This document shows, in pieces, positions 55,680 to 64,000 of a DNA stretch of 64,000 nt. Below the pieces are notes generated by a model. The model was not told where the DNA came from, did not search any database, and was given only the letters and a program-made list of their open reading frames with translations. A program made the position numbers and the translations under genes. Source of the DNA: Agreia sp. PsM10 (GTDB taxonomy: Bacteria > Actinomycetota > Actinomycetes > Actinomycetales > Microbacteriaceae); the NCBI RefSeq assembly GCF_030433855.1, contig NZ_JARUXC010000003.1, positions 124,001 to 188,000 of the forward strand, read 5' to 3'. Each line of letters opens with the position of its first letter. Within the stretch, counting starts at the first letter, position 1.

Positions 55680-56685
55680 ACGTCGCAGCCTGGTCGACGC
55701 CGGCGAGCGAACGGCGCGTGAACTCGTCGGGGTCTTCGAGCGATCGCACCTGCGTCGCCAGGGCCGCCGCGTCGTGCGCGGCGAAGTACAACCCCGCATC
55801 GCCGCCGATCTCGGAGAACACGGGGATGTCGCTCACGACGATGGGCGTCCCCTGGGCCATGGCCTCGACGAGGGGAATGCCGAAGCCCTCCTCCAGCGAT
55901 GCCGTCACCAGGGCCGTCGCATGCCTCGTCACGTCGATGTACTCGTCGTCGCTCGCCCCGTCGTGGAACACGAGCCGCGCCGCCGGTGAGACCGCCTCGA
56001 GGCGCCGCCTGTCGGCATCCGACACCCGGCTCATGAGGTGCAGCTCGTAGTCGTCGAGCAGGCCTGCGGCCTCGACCAGCGTCTCGACGTTCTTGTACGG
56101 CATGAACGACCCCATGTAGACGAGTTGCTTGCGCCTCTGCTGCGCCGGCAGCGGGGCCGACTCGGCGCCGTCGGCCGCGTTGCGCACGACCGTGACGGGC
56201 CTGCGGGTGAGCCTGTTGCGCGCGATGAGGTTGCGGGTGGTCTGAGAGACGGTGACCACCGCATCCGCTCGCGACAGCAGAAAGCGCTGAGGCCACCAGG
56301 AGAGGTGGTAGGCGCGCCACAGGAGCCGGATCGGCCATGCCAGATCTCGGGGAGGAGTGGGGTTGGAGTAGTAGATGAGGTCGTGAACCGTGAGAACGAG
56401 CCGGTAGCGCCGGCCGAACGATCCCATGGTCTGCATCGGCGAGAACACGACGTCGGGCTTCAGTGCGTTGACCTGCAGGGCCACGAGGGGCTCCCTGACA
56501 CTCGTCGGCGAACTCGCGAGGTGCCACGGCAGGTCGGGAAGCATCTCGAGCTGGCGGACGTCGCTGACCAGCATCAGGACCTCGTGCCGCTGCTCGGTCA
56601 GCGCGGAGACGAGCCCCGCCGTGTACCGGCTGATGCCGTCGTGTCGGCCGATGCGCGTGTAGCGGCAGTCGACGACGACCCTCAC
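55606..56685 (-). CDS. GT4-type glycosyltransferase family 1 protein
   Basis: A 359-aa GT-B fold glycosyltransferase. Seen: RIGRHDGISRYTAGLVSAL at the N-terminus, LVLTVHDLIYYSN, DAVVTVSQTTRNLI, LVYMGSFMPYKNVETLVEA and the nucleotide-sugar EX7E motif EEGFGIPLVEAMAQGTPIV. Donor and acceptor are unknown; alpha-mannosyltransferases of envelope glycans share the pattern. The GTG start overlaps the stop of the alpha/beta hydrolase gene (GTGA). The C-terminus overlaps the opposing phosphatase gene. Confidence 0.9.
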   Translation of the reverse strand: MRVVVDCRYTRIGRHDGISRYTAGLVSALTEQRHEVLMLVSDVRQLEMLPDLPWHLASSPTSVREPLVALQVNALKPDVVFSPMQTMGSFGRRYRLVLTVHDLIYYSNPTPPRDLAWPIRLLWRAYHLSWWPQRFLLSRADAVVTVSQTTRNLIARNRLTRRPVTVVRNAADGAESAPLPAQQRRKQLVYMGSFMPYKNVETLVEAAGLLDDYELHLMSRVSDADRRRLEAVSPAARLVFHDGASDDEYIDVTRHATALVTASLEEGFGIPLVEAMAQGTPIVVSDIPVFSEIGGDAGLYFAAHDAAALATQVRSLEDPDEFTRRSLAGVDQAATFSWTRSAQTLWQLLAELAARPAGR

Positions 56686-57581
56686 GGCGTGTCCTGCTCG
56701 CTCTGCAGGAACTCGTCGATCGCCGCGGCCGCCTGCTGCGGAACCTCGTAGTGCACCAGGTGACCGACGTCTGTCAGCACGACGAGGCGCGAATCGGAGA
56801 TCTTGCGGGTGAGCCTGTGCTGGGCCTCGACCGGCGTGATGTCGTCTTTGTCGGCGGCGATGAGAAGAGTGCGGGTGCGGTTGTCGGCCGCGTACTCCGA
56901 GACGTCGTGCGAGATGGACGCCGTGAACGCGTCGAGCACGACCTGCCGGTTCGAGAAGGCGCCGAAGTACAGGTCGTGCTGGTTGTGGATCCACCGGCGC
57001 AGCGACCGCGAGCGTGTCTTGGCCATCGTGACACTCATGATGCGCGTCACGAGGGGCGACTTGAGCACCGCGAACCCGAGGCGCTCGGGCATCTTCGCCG
57101 GAGCCCAGTAGTAGAAGACGGCCAACCGGGTGAGAATGCCGCGGGGGCCGGAGAGGGCGGGCGCGGCGATGGGATTGACAAGAACGATGTCATCGACATC
57201 GAGTCCCTGGGACAGAGCCCGAGACACGATGATCGATCCGAACGAATGGCCGAGCACGACGGTCCTGCCGGGTCCGCGGACGCGGTCGACGAGCTCGATC
57301 AGCCAGGCCGAGTAGCCGTCGATGTCATGGGTGCGGTCGAGGGGTGTGGATGCCCCGAATCCCGGCAGATCGGCGACGATCGTGCGGTAGCGGGGCAGGT
57401 GCGCGACGATCGGCTCGAGGCCGTGGTGGTCTCCGCGGAAGCCGTGAACCAGCACGATCGTCGTGTCGGCGTCGCTCGGGCCGTAGACCCAGAGTTCGGT
57501 CGTGCTGCCCGCGATGTCTTCGGTGCGACGAGAGAGCGGGATGGCCTCGAGTCGGGATGCGTATGGCGAAGGAACAATCAT
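56682..57581 (-). CDS. Alpha/beta hydrolase
   Basis: A 299-aa serine hydrolase. Seen: VLVHGFRGDHHGLEPI (oxyanion region), nucleophile elbow VLGHSFGSIIVSRAL (GHSFG), Asp in AADKDDITPVEAQ and His in LTDVGHLVHYEVP. A cap region lies at about residues 140-220. Substrate unknown. The downstream glycosyltransferase is coupled by GTGA. It is divergent from treS, with 83 bases between starts. Confidence 0.9.
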   Translation of the reverse strand: MIVPSPYASRLEAIPLSRRTEDIAGSTTELWVYGPSDADTTIVLVHGFRGDHHGLEPIVAHLPRYRTIVADLPGFGASTPLDRTHDIDGYSAWLIELVDRVRGPGRTVVLGHSFGSIIVSRALSQGLDVDDIVLVNPIAAPALSGPRGILTRLAVFYYWAPAKMPERLGFAVLKSPLVTRIMSVTMAKTRSRSLRRWIHNQHDLYFGAFSNRQVVLDAFTASISHDVSEYAADNRTRTLLIAADKDDITPVEAQHRLTRKISDSRLVVLTDVGHLVHYEVPQQAAAAIDEFLQSEQDTP

Positions 57582-57664
57582 CGTGATCCAGTGTAGGTGC
57601 AGGCCTAGACTGGCGTGATGCAGCGTGGCGACCGCCCCCATACGCGCATCGGAAGGACTTGTAC

Positions 57665-59383
<1,719 letters not shown>

Positions 59384-59419
59384 TCGGCGGTGTCCGAGGC
59401 GGCCGGTAGAGTTCGTGTC

Positions 59420-60223
59420 GTGACAGATTCAGTGCAGCCCGAGTTATTCAGTCTCTCCGACGACGCGGTCCTGGTCGTCGACCAGGCAGAGATCGATCAC
59501 GCGGCGACCGGCCAGGCGCAGCTCGAGGGCGAGGCCGCTCCCGCGTGGTGGCACCGCCTCGCCGTCTTCGACCTCGAGACCACCGGCATCGATGTGCAGA
59601 CGAGCCGCATCGTCACGGCCAATGTCAGTGTGATCGGCGCCGACGGGCATCCGGTGTCGCGCCTCGACTGGCTCGCGAACCCCGGCGTCGAGATTCCCGA
59701 GCAGGCGACAGCCGTGCACGGGGTCACCACAGAGCGCGCCGTCGCCGAGGGGCGTCCGGCGGCCCTGGTCGTGTACGAGATCGTCGAGGCACTGAAAGCG
59801 CTGCTCGCCGAGGGCGTGCCGCTCGTCATCTACAACGCGCCCTACGACCTCACGCTGCTCCACCACGAGGCGGTGCGCTACGGCATCGATCCTCTGGAGC
59901 TTCCCGCCGCCATCATCGATCCCCTCGTCATCGACAAGGCCGTCGATCGCTACCGCAAGGGCAAGCGCACCCTCGAGGCCGCCGCGGTCGTCTACGGCGT
60001 CGAACTGCTCGACGCCCACGACGCCGGCGCCGATGCCATAGCTGCCGGCCGTGTGGCCCAGGCGCTCGCCCAGAAGCACGACGCCGTGTCGGTCCTGGCC
60101 GTGCACGAGCTGCACGAGAAGCAGGTCGACTGGTTCCGCGAGCAGGCAGAGAGCTTCCAGGAGTACATGCGGCGTACGCACAATCCGGAGTTCACGGCGC
60201 GCACCGCGTGGCCCGTCGGCTGA
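59420..60223 (+). CDS. DEDD-type 3'-5' exonuclease (DnaQ-like)
   Basis: A 267-aa exonuclease of the polymerase III epsilon fold. ExoI motif is seen in RLAVFDLETTGIDVQTSRIV (D-E pair), ExoII in VIYNAPYDLTLLHHE, and ExoIII-type HDAGADAIAAGRVAQAL. The N-terminal 45 residues lie outside the fold. It differs from DnaQ in context, with no replication genes near. GTG 59420 (VTDSVQPELFSL) follows the treS stop by 36 bases. Role unknown, perhaps proofreading or repair. Confidence 0.87.
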   Translation: MTDSVQPELFSLSDDAVLVVDQAEIDHAATGQAQLEGEAAPAWWHRLAVFDLETTGIDVQTSRIVTANVSVIGADGHPVSRLDWLANPGVEIPEQATAVHGVTTERAVAEGRPAALVVYEIVEALKALLAEGVPLVIYNAPYDLTLLHHEAVRYGIDPLELPAAIIDPLVIDKAVDRYRKGKRTLEAAAVVYGVELLDAHDAGADAIAAGRVAQALAQKHDAVSVLAVHELHEKQVDWFREQAESFQEYMRRTHNPEFTARTAWPVG

Positions 60224-60264
60224 CCCGCACCCGGAAGCCGCATGCAGAAGCACGCGACAGAACC

Positions 60265-60320
60265 ACCATACGAAAGAAGGGCCGGAAGCGAATTCGCTTC
60301 CGGCCCTGCTTTCGTATGGT
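60265..60320. terminator. 56-bp near-perfect palindrome, bidirectional terminator
   Basis: Outer 12-bp arms ACCATACGAAAG / CTTTCGTATGGT enclose a perfect inner 15-bp stem (AGGGCCGGAAGCGAA and its complement); a single A-G mismatch separates them. It lies in the 105-base gap between the convergent exonuclease and L31 genes. Confidence 0.85.
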
Positions 60321-60328
60321 GCAGCGTG

Positions 60329-60580
60329 TTACGCGCCGAAGCCCTTGTAACGGCTGTTGAACTTCTCGACGCGACCGGCCGAGTCCATGATGCGCTGCTT
60401 GCCCGTGTAGAACGGGTGCGACTCGGAGGAGATCTCGACGTCGATGACCGGGTAGGTGTTTCCGTCTTCCCACTCGATGGTCTTCGAGCTGCCGACCGTC
60501 GAACGGGTCAGGAAGGTGGCGCCGGAGGCGAGATCGCGGAAGACAACCGGAGCGTAGTTCGGGTGGATGTCTGTCTTCAT
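60329..60580 (-). CDS. rpmE2: 50S ribosomal protein L31 type B
   Basis: Zinc-free paralogue of L31, 83 aa: [40 protein letters not shown] and RYKGFG. The cysteines of the zinc-binding form are absent, which defines type B. Such genes are often repressed by Zur in actinobacteria, but I see no AT-rich palindrome upstream. AAGGAA lies seven bases before the ATG. Confidence 0.96.
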   Translation of the reverse strand: MKTDIHPNYAPVVFRDLASGATFLTRSTVGSSKTIEWEDGNTYPVIDVEISSESHPFYTGKQRIMDSAGRVEKFNSRYKGFGA

Positions 60581-60706
60581 GGGGTTTCCTTATGGGTTAC
60601 GAGTGATGCGAGAAAGTCTGTTCGGCCCTGTACGAACGCGGCACACTGCAGCGGCGACCGGGCCAGCGGTCAACTCTATCAGAAAAGTGCCGAGTCGGAG
60701 CGAGTG

Positions 60707-61489
60707 TCAGGCGGCGCGAGCCGAGTACCGGCCGTCGGTCTCGGTCAGCGTGATCGGAAGGCCGAAGGTGGACTCGAGGTTCTCGGAGGTCAGGACCTCG
60801 GCCAGGGGACCCGCTGCCACGATGCGTCCGCCCGAGACGAGCAGAACGTTGGTGAAGCCGCGCGGGATCTCCTCGACGTGGTGCGTGACCATGACGATCG
60901 CCGGGGAGTCCGATGAGCTGGCGTAGCCGCCGAGCAGCTGCAGGAGCTCCTCACGGGCGCCCAGGTCGAGGCTCGCGGCGGGCTCGTCGAGGAGGAGCAG
61001 CTCAGGATCGGTCATGACCGATCGGGCGATCTGCACGCGCTTCTGCTCGCCGTCGCTCAGCGATCCGAAGAGGCGGTTCTCGAGGTGGTCGAGTTTCCAC
61101 TCGGCCAGCACTCGGTGAGCGCGTCGGAGGTCGACGTCCTCGTAATCCTCGTTCCAGCGACCGGTCACCGAGTAGGCGGCGGTCAGAACCACGTTGAGGA
61201 CAGTCTCGTCGGCGGGAAAGCGGCGGGCCATCGCGCTCGATGCGAAGCCGACACGGGGGCGCAGCTCGAACACGTCGACCTGGCCCAGTTTGCCGTCGAG
61301 CACCGTCGCGGTACCCGTCGACGGGTGGCTCATCGCCGCGGCGATCTGCAGCAGCGTCGTCTTGCCCGCGCCGTTCGGGCCGAGGATGACCCAGCGTTCG
61401 TCGCCCTCCACCGTCCAGTCGAGGTTCGAGAGAATCGGATTTGCGTCTCGGACTACGGACACATCGGACAGCTGGAGTACCACGGGCAT
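60707..61489 (-). CDS. Stand-alone ABC transporter ATP-binding protein
   Basis: A 260-aa ABC ATPase: Walker A LGPNGAGKTTLLQIA, signature SLSDGEQKRVQIARS (D for G in the usual LSGGQ), Walker B LLLLDEPAASLDLG and switch His MVTHHVEEIP. No membrane partner is adjacent. Similar single ATPases occur in actinobacteria next to glgA/glgC. The signature suggests the YlmA/ModF-like type, whose partner and function are unclear. Confidence 0.88.
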   Translation of the reverse strand: MPVVLQLSDVSVVRDANPILSNLDWTVEGDERWVILGPNGAGKTTLLQIAAAMSHPSTGTATVLDGKLGQVDVFELRPRVGFASSAMARRFPADETVLNVVLTAAYSVTGRWNEDYEDVDLRRAHRVLAEWKLDHLENRLFGSLSDGEQKRVQIARSVMTDPELLLLDEPAASLDLGAREELLQLLGGYASSSDSPAIVMVTHHVEEIPRGFTNVLLVSGGRIVAAGPLAEVLTSENLESTFGLPITLTETDGRYSARAA

Positions 61490-61509
61490 GGCACTAGCTT
61501 AACCGGTGA

Positions 61510-62691
61510 TCACAGGAGCGAGCGGTAGATACGCTCCGTCTCGACCGCGATCTGCGCCCAGCTGAACGTGCTCTCCGCTCGGAGCCGGCCGGCGCGCCCC
61601 ATGGCCTTCGCCCGCTCGGGGTCGTCGAGAACCCGGGTGAGCGCCGCCGCGAGGTCGGCGACGAAGCGGTCGGGATCGACGGGCGTGCCCGTGCCGTCCT
61701 GGACCTGGTCGATCGGAACGAGCACGCCCGTGACGCCGTCATCGACGACCTCGGGGATCCCGCCCGTCGCGGTTCCGACGACGGGGAGGCCGCAGGCCAT
61801 CGCCTCGAGGTTCACGATGCCGAGAGGCTCGTACACGGAGGGGCAGACGAAGACGGTGGCGCTCGAGAGCACGACCGACAGCGTGCGGGTGTCGAGAAGG
61901 CGGTCGATCCACACGATCCCGGAGCGGGTCTTCTGCAGCTCCCGCACGCCGGACGCGACCTCCTCGAGGATCTCAGGCGTGTCGGGGGCTCCCGCGCACA
62001 GTACGACCTGCACCTCCGGAGACAGGCGATCGATGGCCCGGATGAGGTACGGCAGTCCCTTCTGGCGTGTGATCCGGCCGACGAAGACCACGGTGGGCCG
62101 GTCGGGGTCGATTCCGAGTTCCGCGAGCACGGCGTCGTCGCTCACCGGGTGCCACTTCTCGAGGTCGATGCCGTTGTAGACGACACTGACCCGGTCCGGA
62201 TCGAGAGACGGATAACTGCGCAGGATGTCCCGGCGCATTCCGTGGCTGACCGCGATGACCGCGTCGGCGCTCTCGAACGACGTCTTCTCGATCCAGCTCG
62301 ACAGACGGTAGCCGCCGCCGAGCTGCTCGGCCTTCCACGGCCGGAGCGGCTCCAGCGAGTGGGCCGTGACGACGTGGGGGATGCCGTGCAGCCGGGAGGC
62401 GATCTGGCCGGCAGCATTCGCGTACCAGGTGTGCGAATGCACCACGTCGGCACCCGCGGCGTCGTTCGCGATCTCGAGGTCGGTGCCGAGCGTTCTCAGG
62501 GCGGGATTCGCGTCGACGAGCCCGGCCGGCGTCTGGTAGGAGAACACCCCCTCCTCGTCACGCGGCTCGCCGAACGCCCTGACGACCACATCGATGCTGC
62601 CGCGCAGAGCCTTGACGAGTTCGGCGACATGCACCCCGGCTCCGCCATAGACCTCGGGTGGATACTCTCGGGATATCACGTCTACTCGCAC
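61510..62691 (-). CDS. glgA: Glycogen synthase-like glucosyltransferase (GlgA/GlgM type)
   Basis: GT4-like retaining glycosyltransferase of 393 aa: VDVISREYPPEVYGGAGVHV at the N-terminus (sugar nucleotide pocket), VVHSHTWYANAAG, TAHSLEPLRPWKAEQLGGGY, VVFVGRITRQKGLPYLI and the EX7E motif YEPLGIVNLEAMACGLPVV. Actinobacterial enzymes of this length use ADP-glucose; in mycobacteria the orthologue in the same arrangement (Rv1212c) makes maltose 1-phosphate (GlgM). Either activity is possible. GTG 62691, divergent from glgC, 47 bases between starts. Confidence 0.92.
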   Translation of the reverse strand: MRVDVISREYPPEVYGGAGVHVAELVKALRGSIDVVVRAFGEPRDEEGVFSYQTPAGLVDANPALRTLGTDLEIANDAAGADVVHSHTWYANAAGQIASRLHGIPHVVTAHSLEPLRPWKAEQLGGGYRLSSWIEKTSFESADAVIAVSHGMRRDILRSYPSLDPDRVSVVYNGIDLEKWHPVSDDAVLAELGIDPDRPTVVFVGRITRQKGLPYLIRAIDRLSPEVQVVLCAGAPDTPEILEEVASGVRELQKTRSGIVWIDRLLDTRTLSVVLSSATVFVCPSVYEPLGIVNLEAMACGLPVVGTATGGIPEVVDDGVTGVLVPIDQVQDGTGTPVDPDRFVADLAAALTRVLDDPERAKAMGRAGRLRAESTFSWAQIAVETERIYRSLL

Positions 62692-62726
62692 AGCTATGAA
62701 CGTAGTACACGCCCCCGCCGAGGCTC

Positions 62727-62732
62727 TACTGT
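62727..62732 (+). promoter_or_regulatory. Leaderless-type -10 element of glgC (TACTGT)
   Basis: TACTGT ends six bases before the glgC ATG at 62739, the spacing expected for transcription starting at that A. No Shine-Dalgarno sequence is nearby. The 47-base gap must also hold the glgA promoter. Confidence 0.45.
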
Positions 62733-62738
62733 TATGAC

Positions 62739-63983
62739 ATGGCAGCATCGAAGAAGATATTTGGCATCGTCCTGGCTGGTGGAGAGGGCAAGCGGCTCAT
62801 GCCGCTCACGGCGGATCGCGCGAAGCCCGGAGTGCCGTTCGGCGGAAGCTACCGGCTCATCGACTTCGCTCTGTCGAACCTGGTGAACTCCGGCCTGCGA
62901 CAGATCGTCGTTCTCACCCAGTACAAGTCGCACAGCCTCGACCGTCACGTGTCGCAGACGTGGCGGCTGCCCATGATGCTCGACTCCTACGTCGCCTCGG
63001 TCCCCGCGCAGCAGCGACTGGGTAAGCGCTGGTTCGCCGGCTCGGCCGATGCGATCCTGCAGAGTCTGAACCTGATCGGCGACGAGCGGCCCGACATCGT
63101 CGTGGTCGTCGGCGCCGACCACGTCTACCGCATGGACTTCGAGCAGATGGTCGCCGCCCACATCGAGTCCGGACTGGGCGCGACCGTGGCAGCGATCCGC
63201 CAGCCCATCGAGCTGTCCGACCAGTTCGGCGTCATCCAGACCTCCGACGACGACCCCACCAAGATCTCCGAGTTCCTGGAGAAGCCGAAGGACGCCAAGG
63301 GTCTCCTCGACTCGCCCGGTGAGGTTCTCGCCTCCATGGGCAACTACGTGTTCGACGCGGACATGCTCATCGAGGCCGTGATCCGCGACGGCGAGAAGCC
63401 CGACTCCAGCCACGACATGGGCGGCGACATCATCCCCGACTTCGTCGAGCGCGGACTGGCCGGCGTCTACGACCTGCAGCGCAACGAAGTTCCGGGAGCC
63501 ACCGACCGCGACCGCTACTACTGGCGCGACGTGGGCACCATCGACTCCTTCTACGACGCGCACCAGGACTTGATCTCGGCGCTGCCGATCTTCAACCTCT
63601 ACAACCGCGAGTGGCCGATCTTCACCCAGCAGCTCAACTCGCCGCCGGCCAAGTTCGTGCGGGATGCGAAGGGCAACACGGGCACGACGCTCGGCTCGCT
63701 CGTCTCCCTCGGCTGCCTGATCTCGGGCGCACGGGTCGAGGGCAGCGTCATCGGGCCGTGGTCGACCATCGAATCCGAGGCGCTCGTTCAGGACTCGGTG
63801 CTCTTCGACCGGGTGCACATCGAACCGGGCGCCATCGTCAAGCGGGCTATTCTGGACAAGAACGTGGTCGTCGCGGCCGGAGCCCAGGTGGGCACGGATG
63901 CGGCGCGGGATCGAGAGCGCGGATTCACCGTGACCGACTCGGGCATCACGGTCGTCGGAAAGGGAATCCGCGTAGAGCCATGA
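62739..63983 (+). CDS. glgC: Glucose-1-phosphate adenylyltransferase
   Basis: Makes ADP-glucose from ATP and glucose 1-phosphate, the committed step of glycogen synthesis. The 414-aa protein has [20 protein letters not shown] (nucleotide site), [50 protein letters not shown] and [18 protein letters not shown], then a beta-helix domain ([27 protein letters not shown]). The stop overlaps the ATG of the next gene (ATGA). Confidence 0.97.
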   Translation: MAASKKIFGIVLAGGEGKRLMPLTADRAKPGVPFGGSYRLIDFALSNLVNSGLRQIVVLTQYKSHSLDRHVSQTWRLPMMLDSYVASVPAQQRLGKRWFAGSADAILQSLNLIGDERPDIVVVVGADHVYRMDFEQMVAAHIESGLGATVAAIRQPIELSDQFGVIQTSDDDPTKISEFLEKPKDAKGLLDSPGEVLASMGNYVFDADMLIEAVIRDGEKPDSSHDMGGDIIPDFVERGLAGVYDLQRNEVPGATDRDRYYWRDVGTIDSFYDAHQDLISALPIFNLYNREWPIFTQQLNSPPAKFVRDAKGNTGTTLGSLVSLGCLISGARVEGSVIGPWSTIESEALVQDSVLFDRVHIEPGAIVKRAILDKNVVVAAGAQVGTDAARDRERGFTVTDSGITVVGKGIRVEP

Positions 63984-64000
63984 GTCTGACATCGGAGGCA
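63980..64000 (+). CDS. Start of a downstream gene, truncated by the window edge
   Basis: An ATG overlapping the glgC stop (ATGA) opens a frame reading MSLTSEA to the window end. Only seven residues are visible, so no family can be named; the overlap makes a real gene in the same operon likely. Confidence 0.5.

Noticed and set aside
60581-60706. A Zur operator in front of rpmE2.
   Set aside because: No AT-rich palindrome of the Zur type was found in the upstream region, although such regulation is common for L31 type B genes.

Overview
The window is an ordinary-looking stretch of a high-GC actinobacterial chromosome. The gene content points to Microbacteriaceae or a close relative (order Micrococcales): mycothiol ligase MshC, RNA polymerase-binding protein RbpA, the actinobacterial QcrCAB cytochrome bcc complex with subunit IV CtaF, PafB/PafC, HelY, TatA/TatC without TatB, and GlgA/GlgC as a divergent pair. 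The species is an inference; no rRNA lies in the window.

Layout. 1-8.2 kb: the 3' part of dnaE, a flavin reductase, hisD, nrdR-pyrD, a YdeI-like protein, a DUF3043 membrane protein, an M20 dipeptidase and an A-type Fe-S carrier. 8.3-16.7 kb: aerobic respiratory chain as two convergent operons, ctaC-ctaD-ctaF (+) and ctaE-qcrC-qcrA-qcrB (-), separated by about 1 kb that holds a decayed SecA2-type translocase gene between two terminators. 16.8-22.8 kb: trpD, then a glycerol/dihydroxyacetone locus, glpF and glpK (-) divergent from dhaK-dhaL-dhaM (+). 22.8-27.6 kb: small membrane protein, VOC protein, a gene-free stretch with a 28-bp sequence matching a XerC/XerD dif site, then a compact UvrA-like ATPase, a Nudix hydrolase and an SDR. 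27.7-30.3 kb: NfeD-SPFH-GDPD operon and rbpA. 30.4-40.7 kb: a long minus-strand run, HAD hydrolase-trmI-FKBP-pafB-pafC-(small membrane protein)-tatA-tatC-helY-lnt. This is the classical proteasome neighbourhood, but the dop-pup-prcBA-pafA block is missing between trmI and the FKBP gene. 40.8-45.5 kb: PAC2 protein, mshC, uppP, an M20 peptidase and tRNA-Leu(GAG). 45.7-64 kb: cold-shock protein, NlpC/P60 hydrolase, a DEAD-box helicase, SGNH hydrolase, D-Ala-D-Ala carboxypeptidase, APC permease, SpoU methyltransferase, Sir2 deacetylase, histidine phosphatase, glycosyltransferase, alpha/beta hydrolase, treS, an exonuclease, L31 type B, an ABC ATPase and the glgA/glgC pair.

How the genes work together: electrons pass from menaquinol through QcrCAB to the CtaCDEF oxidase; GlpF/GlpK and DhaKLM route glycerol and dihydroxyacetone into triose phosphate; TreS, GlgA and GlgC belong to alpha-glucan/trehalose metabolism; Lnt, UppP, DacA and the NlpC/P60 protein serve the envelope. 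Genes are tightly packed, with many ATGA/GTGA/TGATG stop-start overlaps and several starts that look leaderless. No insertion sequence, prophage, CRISPR array or defence island is visible. The items most worth a second look are the dif candidate with a nearby duplicated XerD arm, the SecA2 relic and the missing proteasome block.
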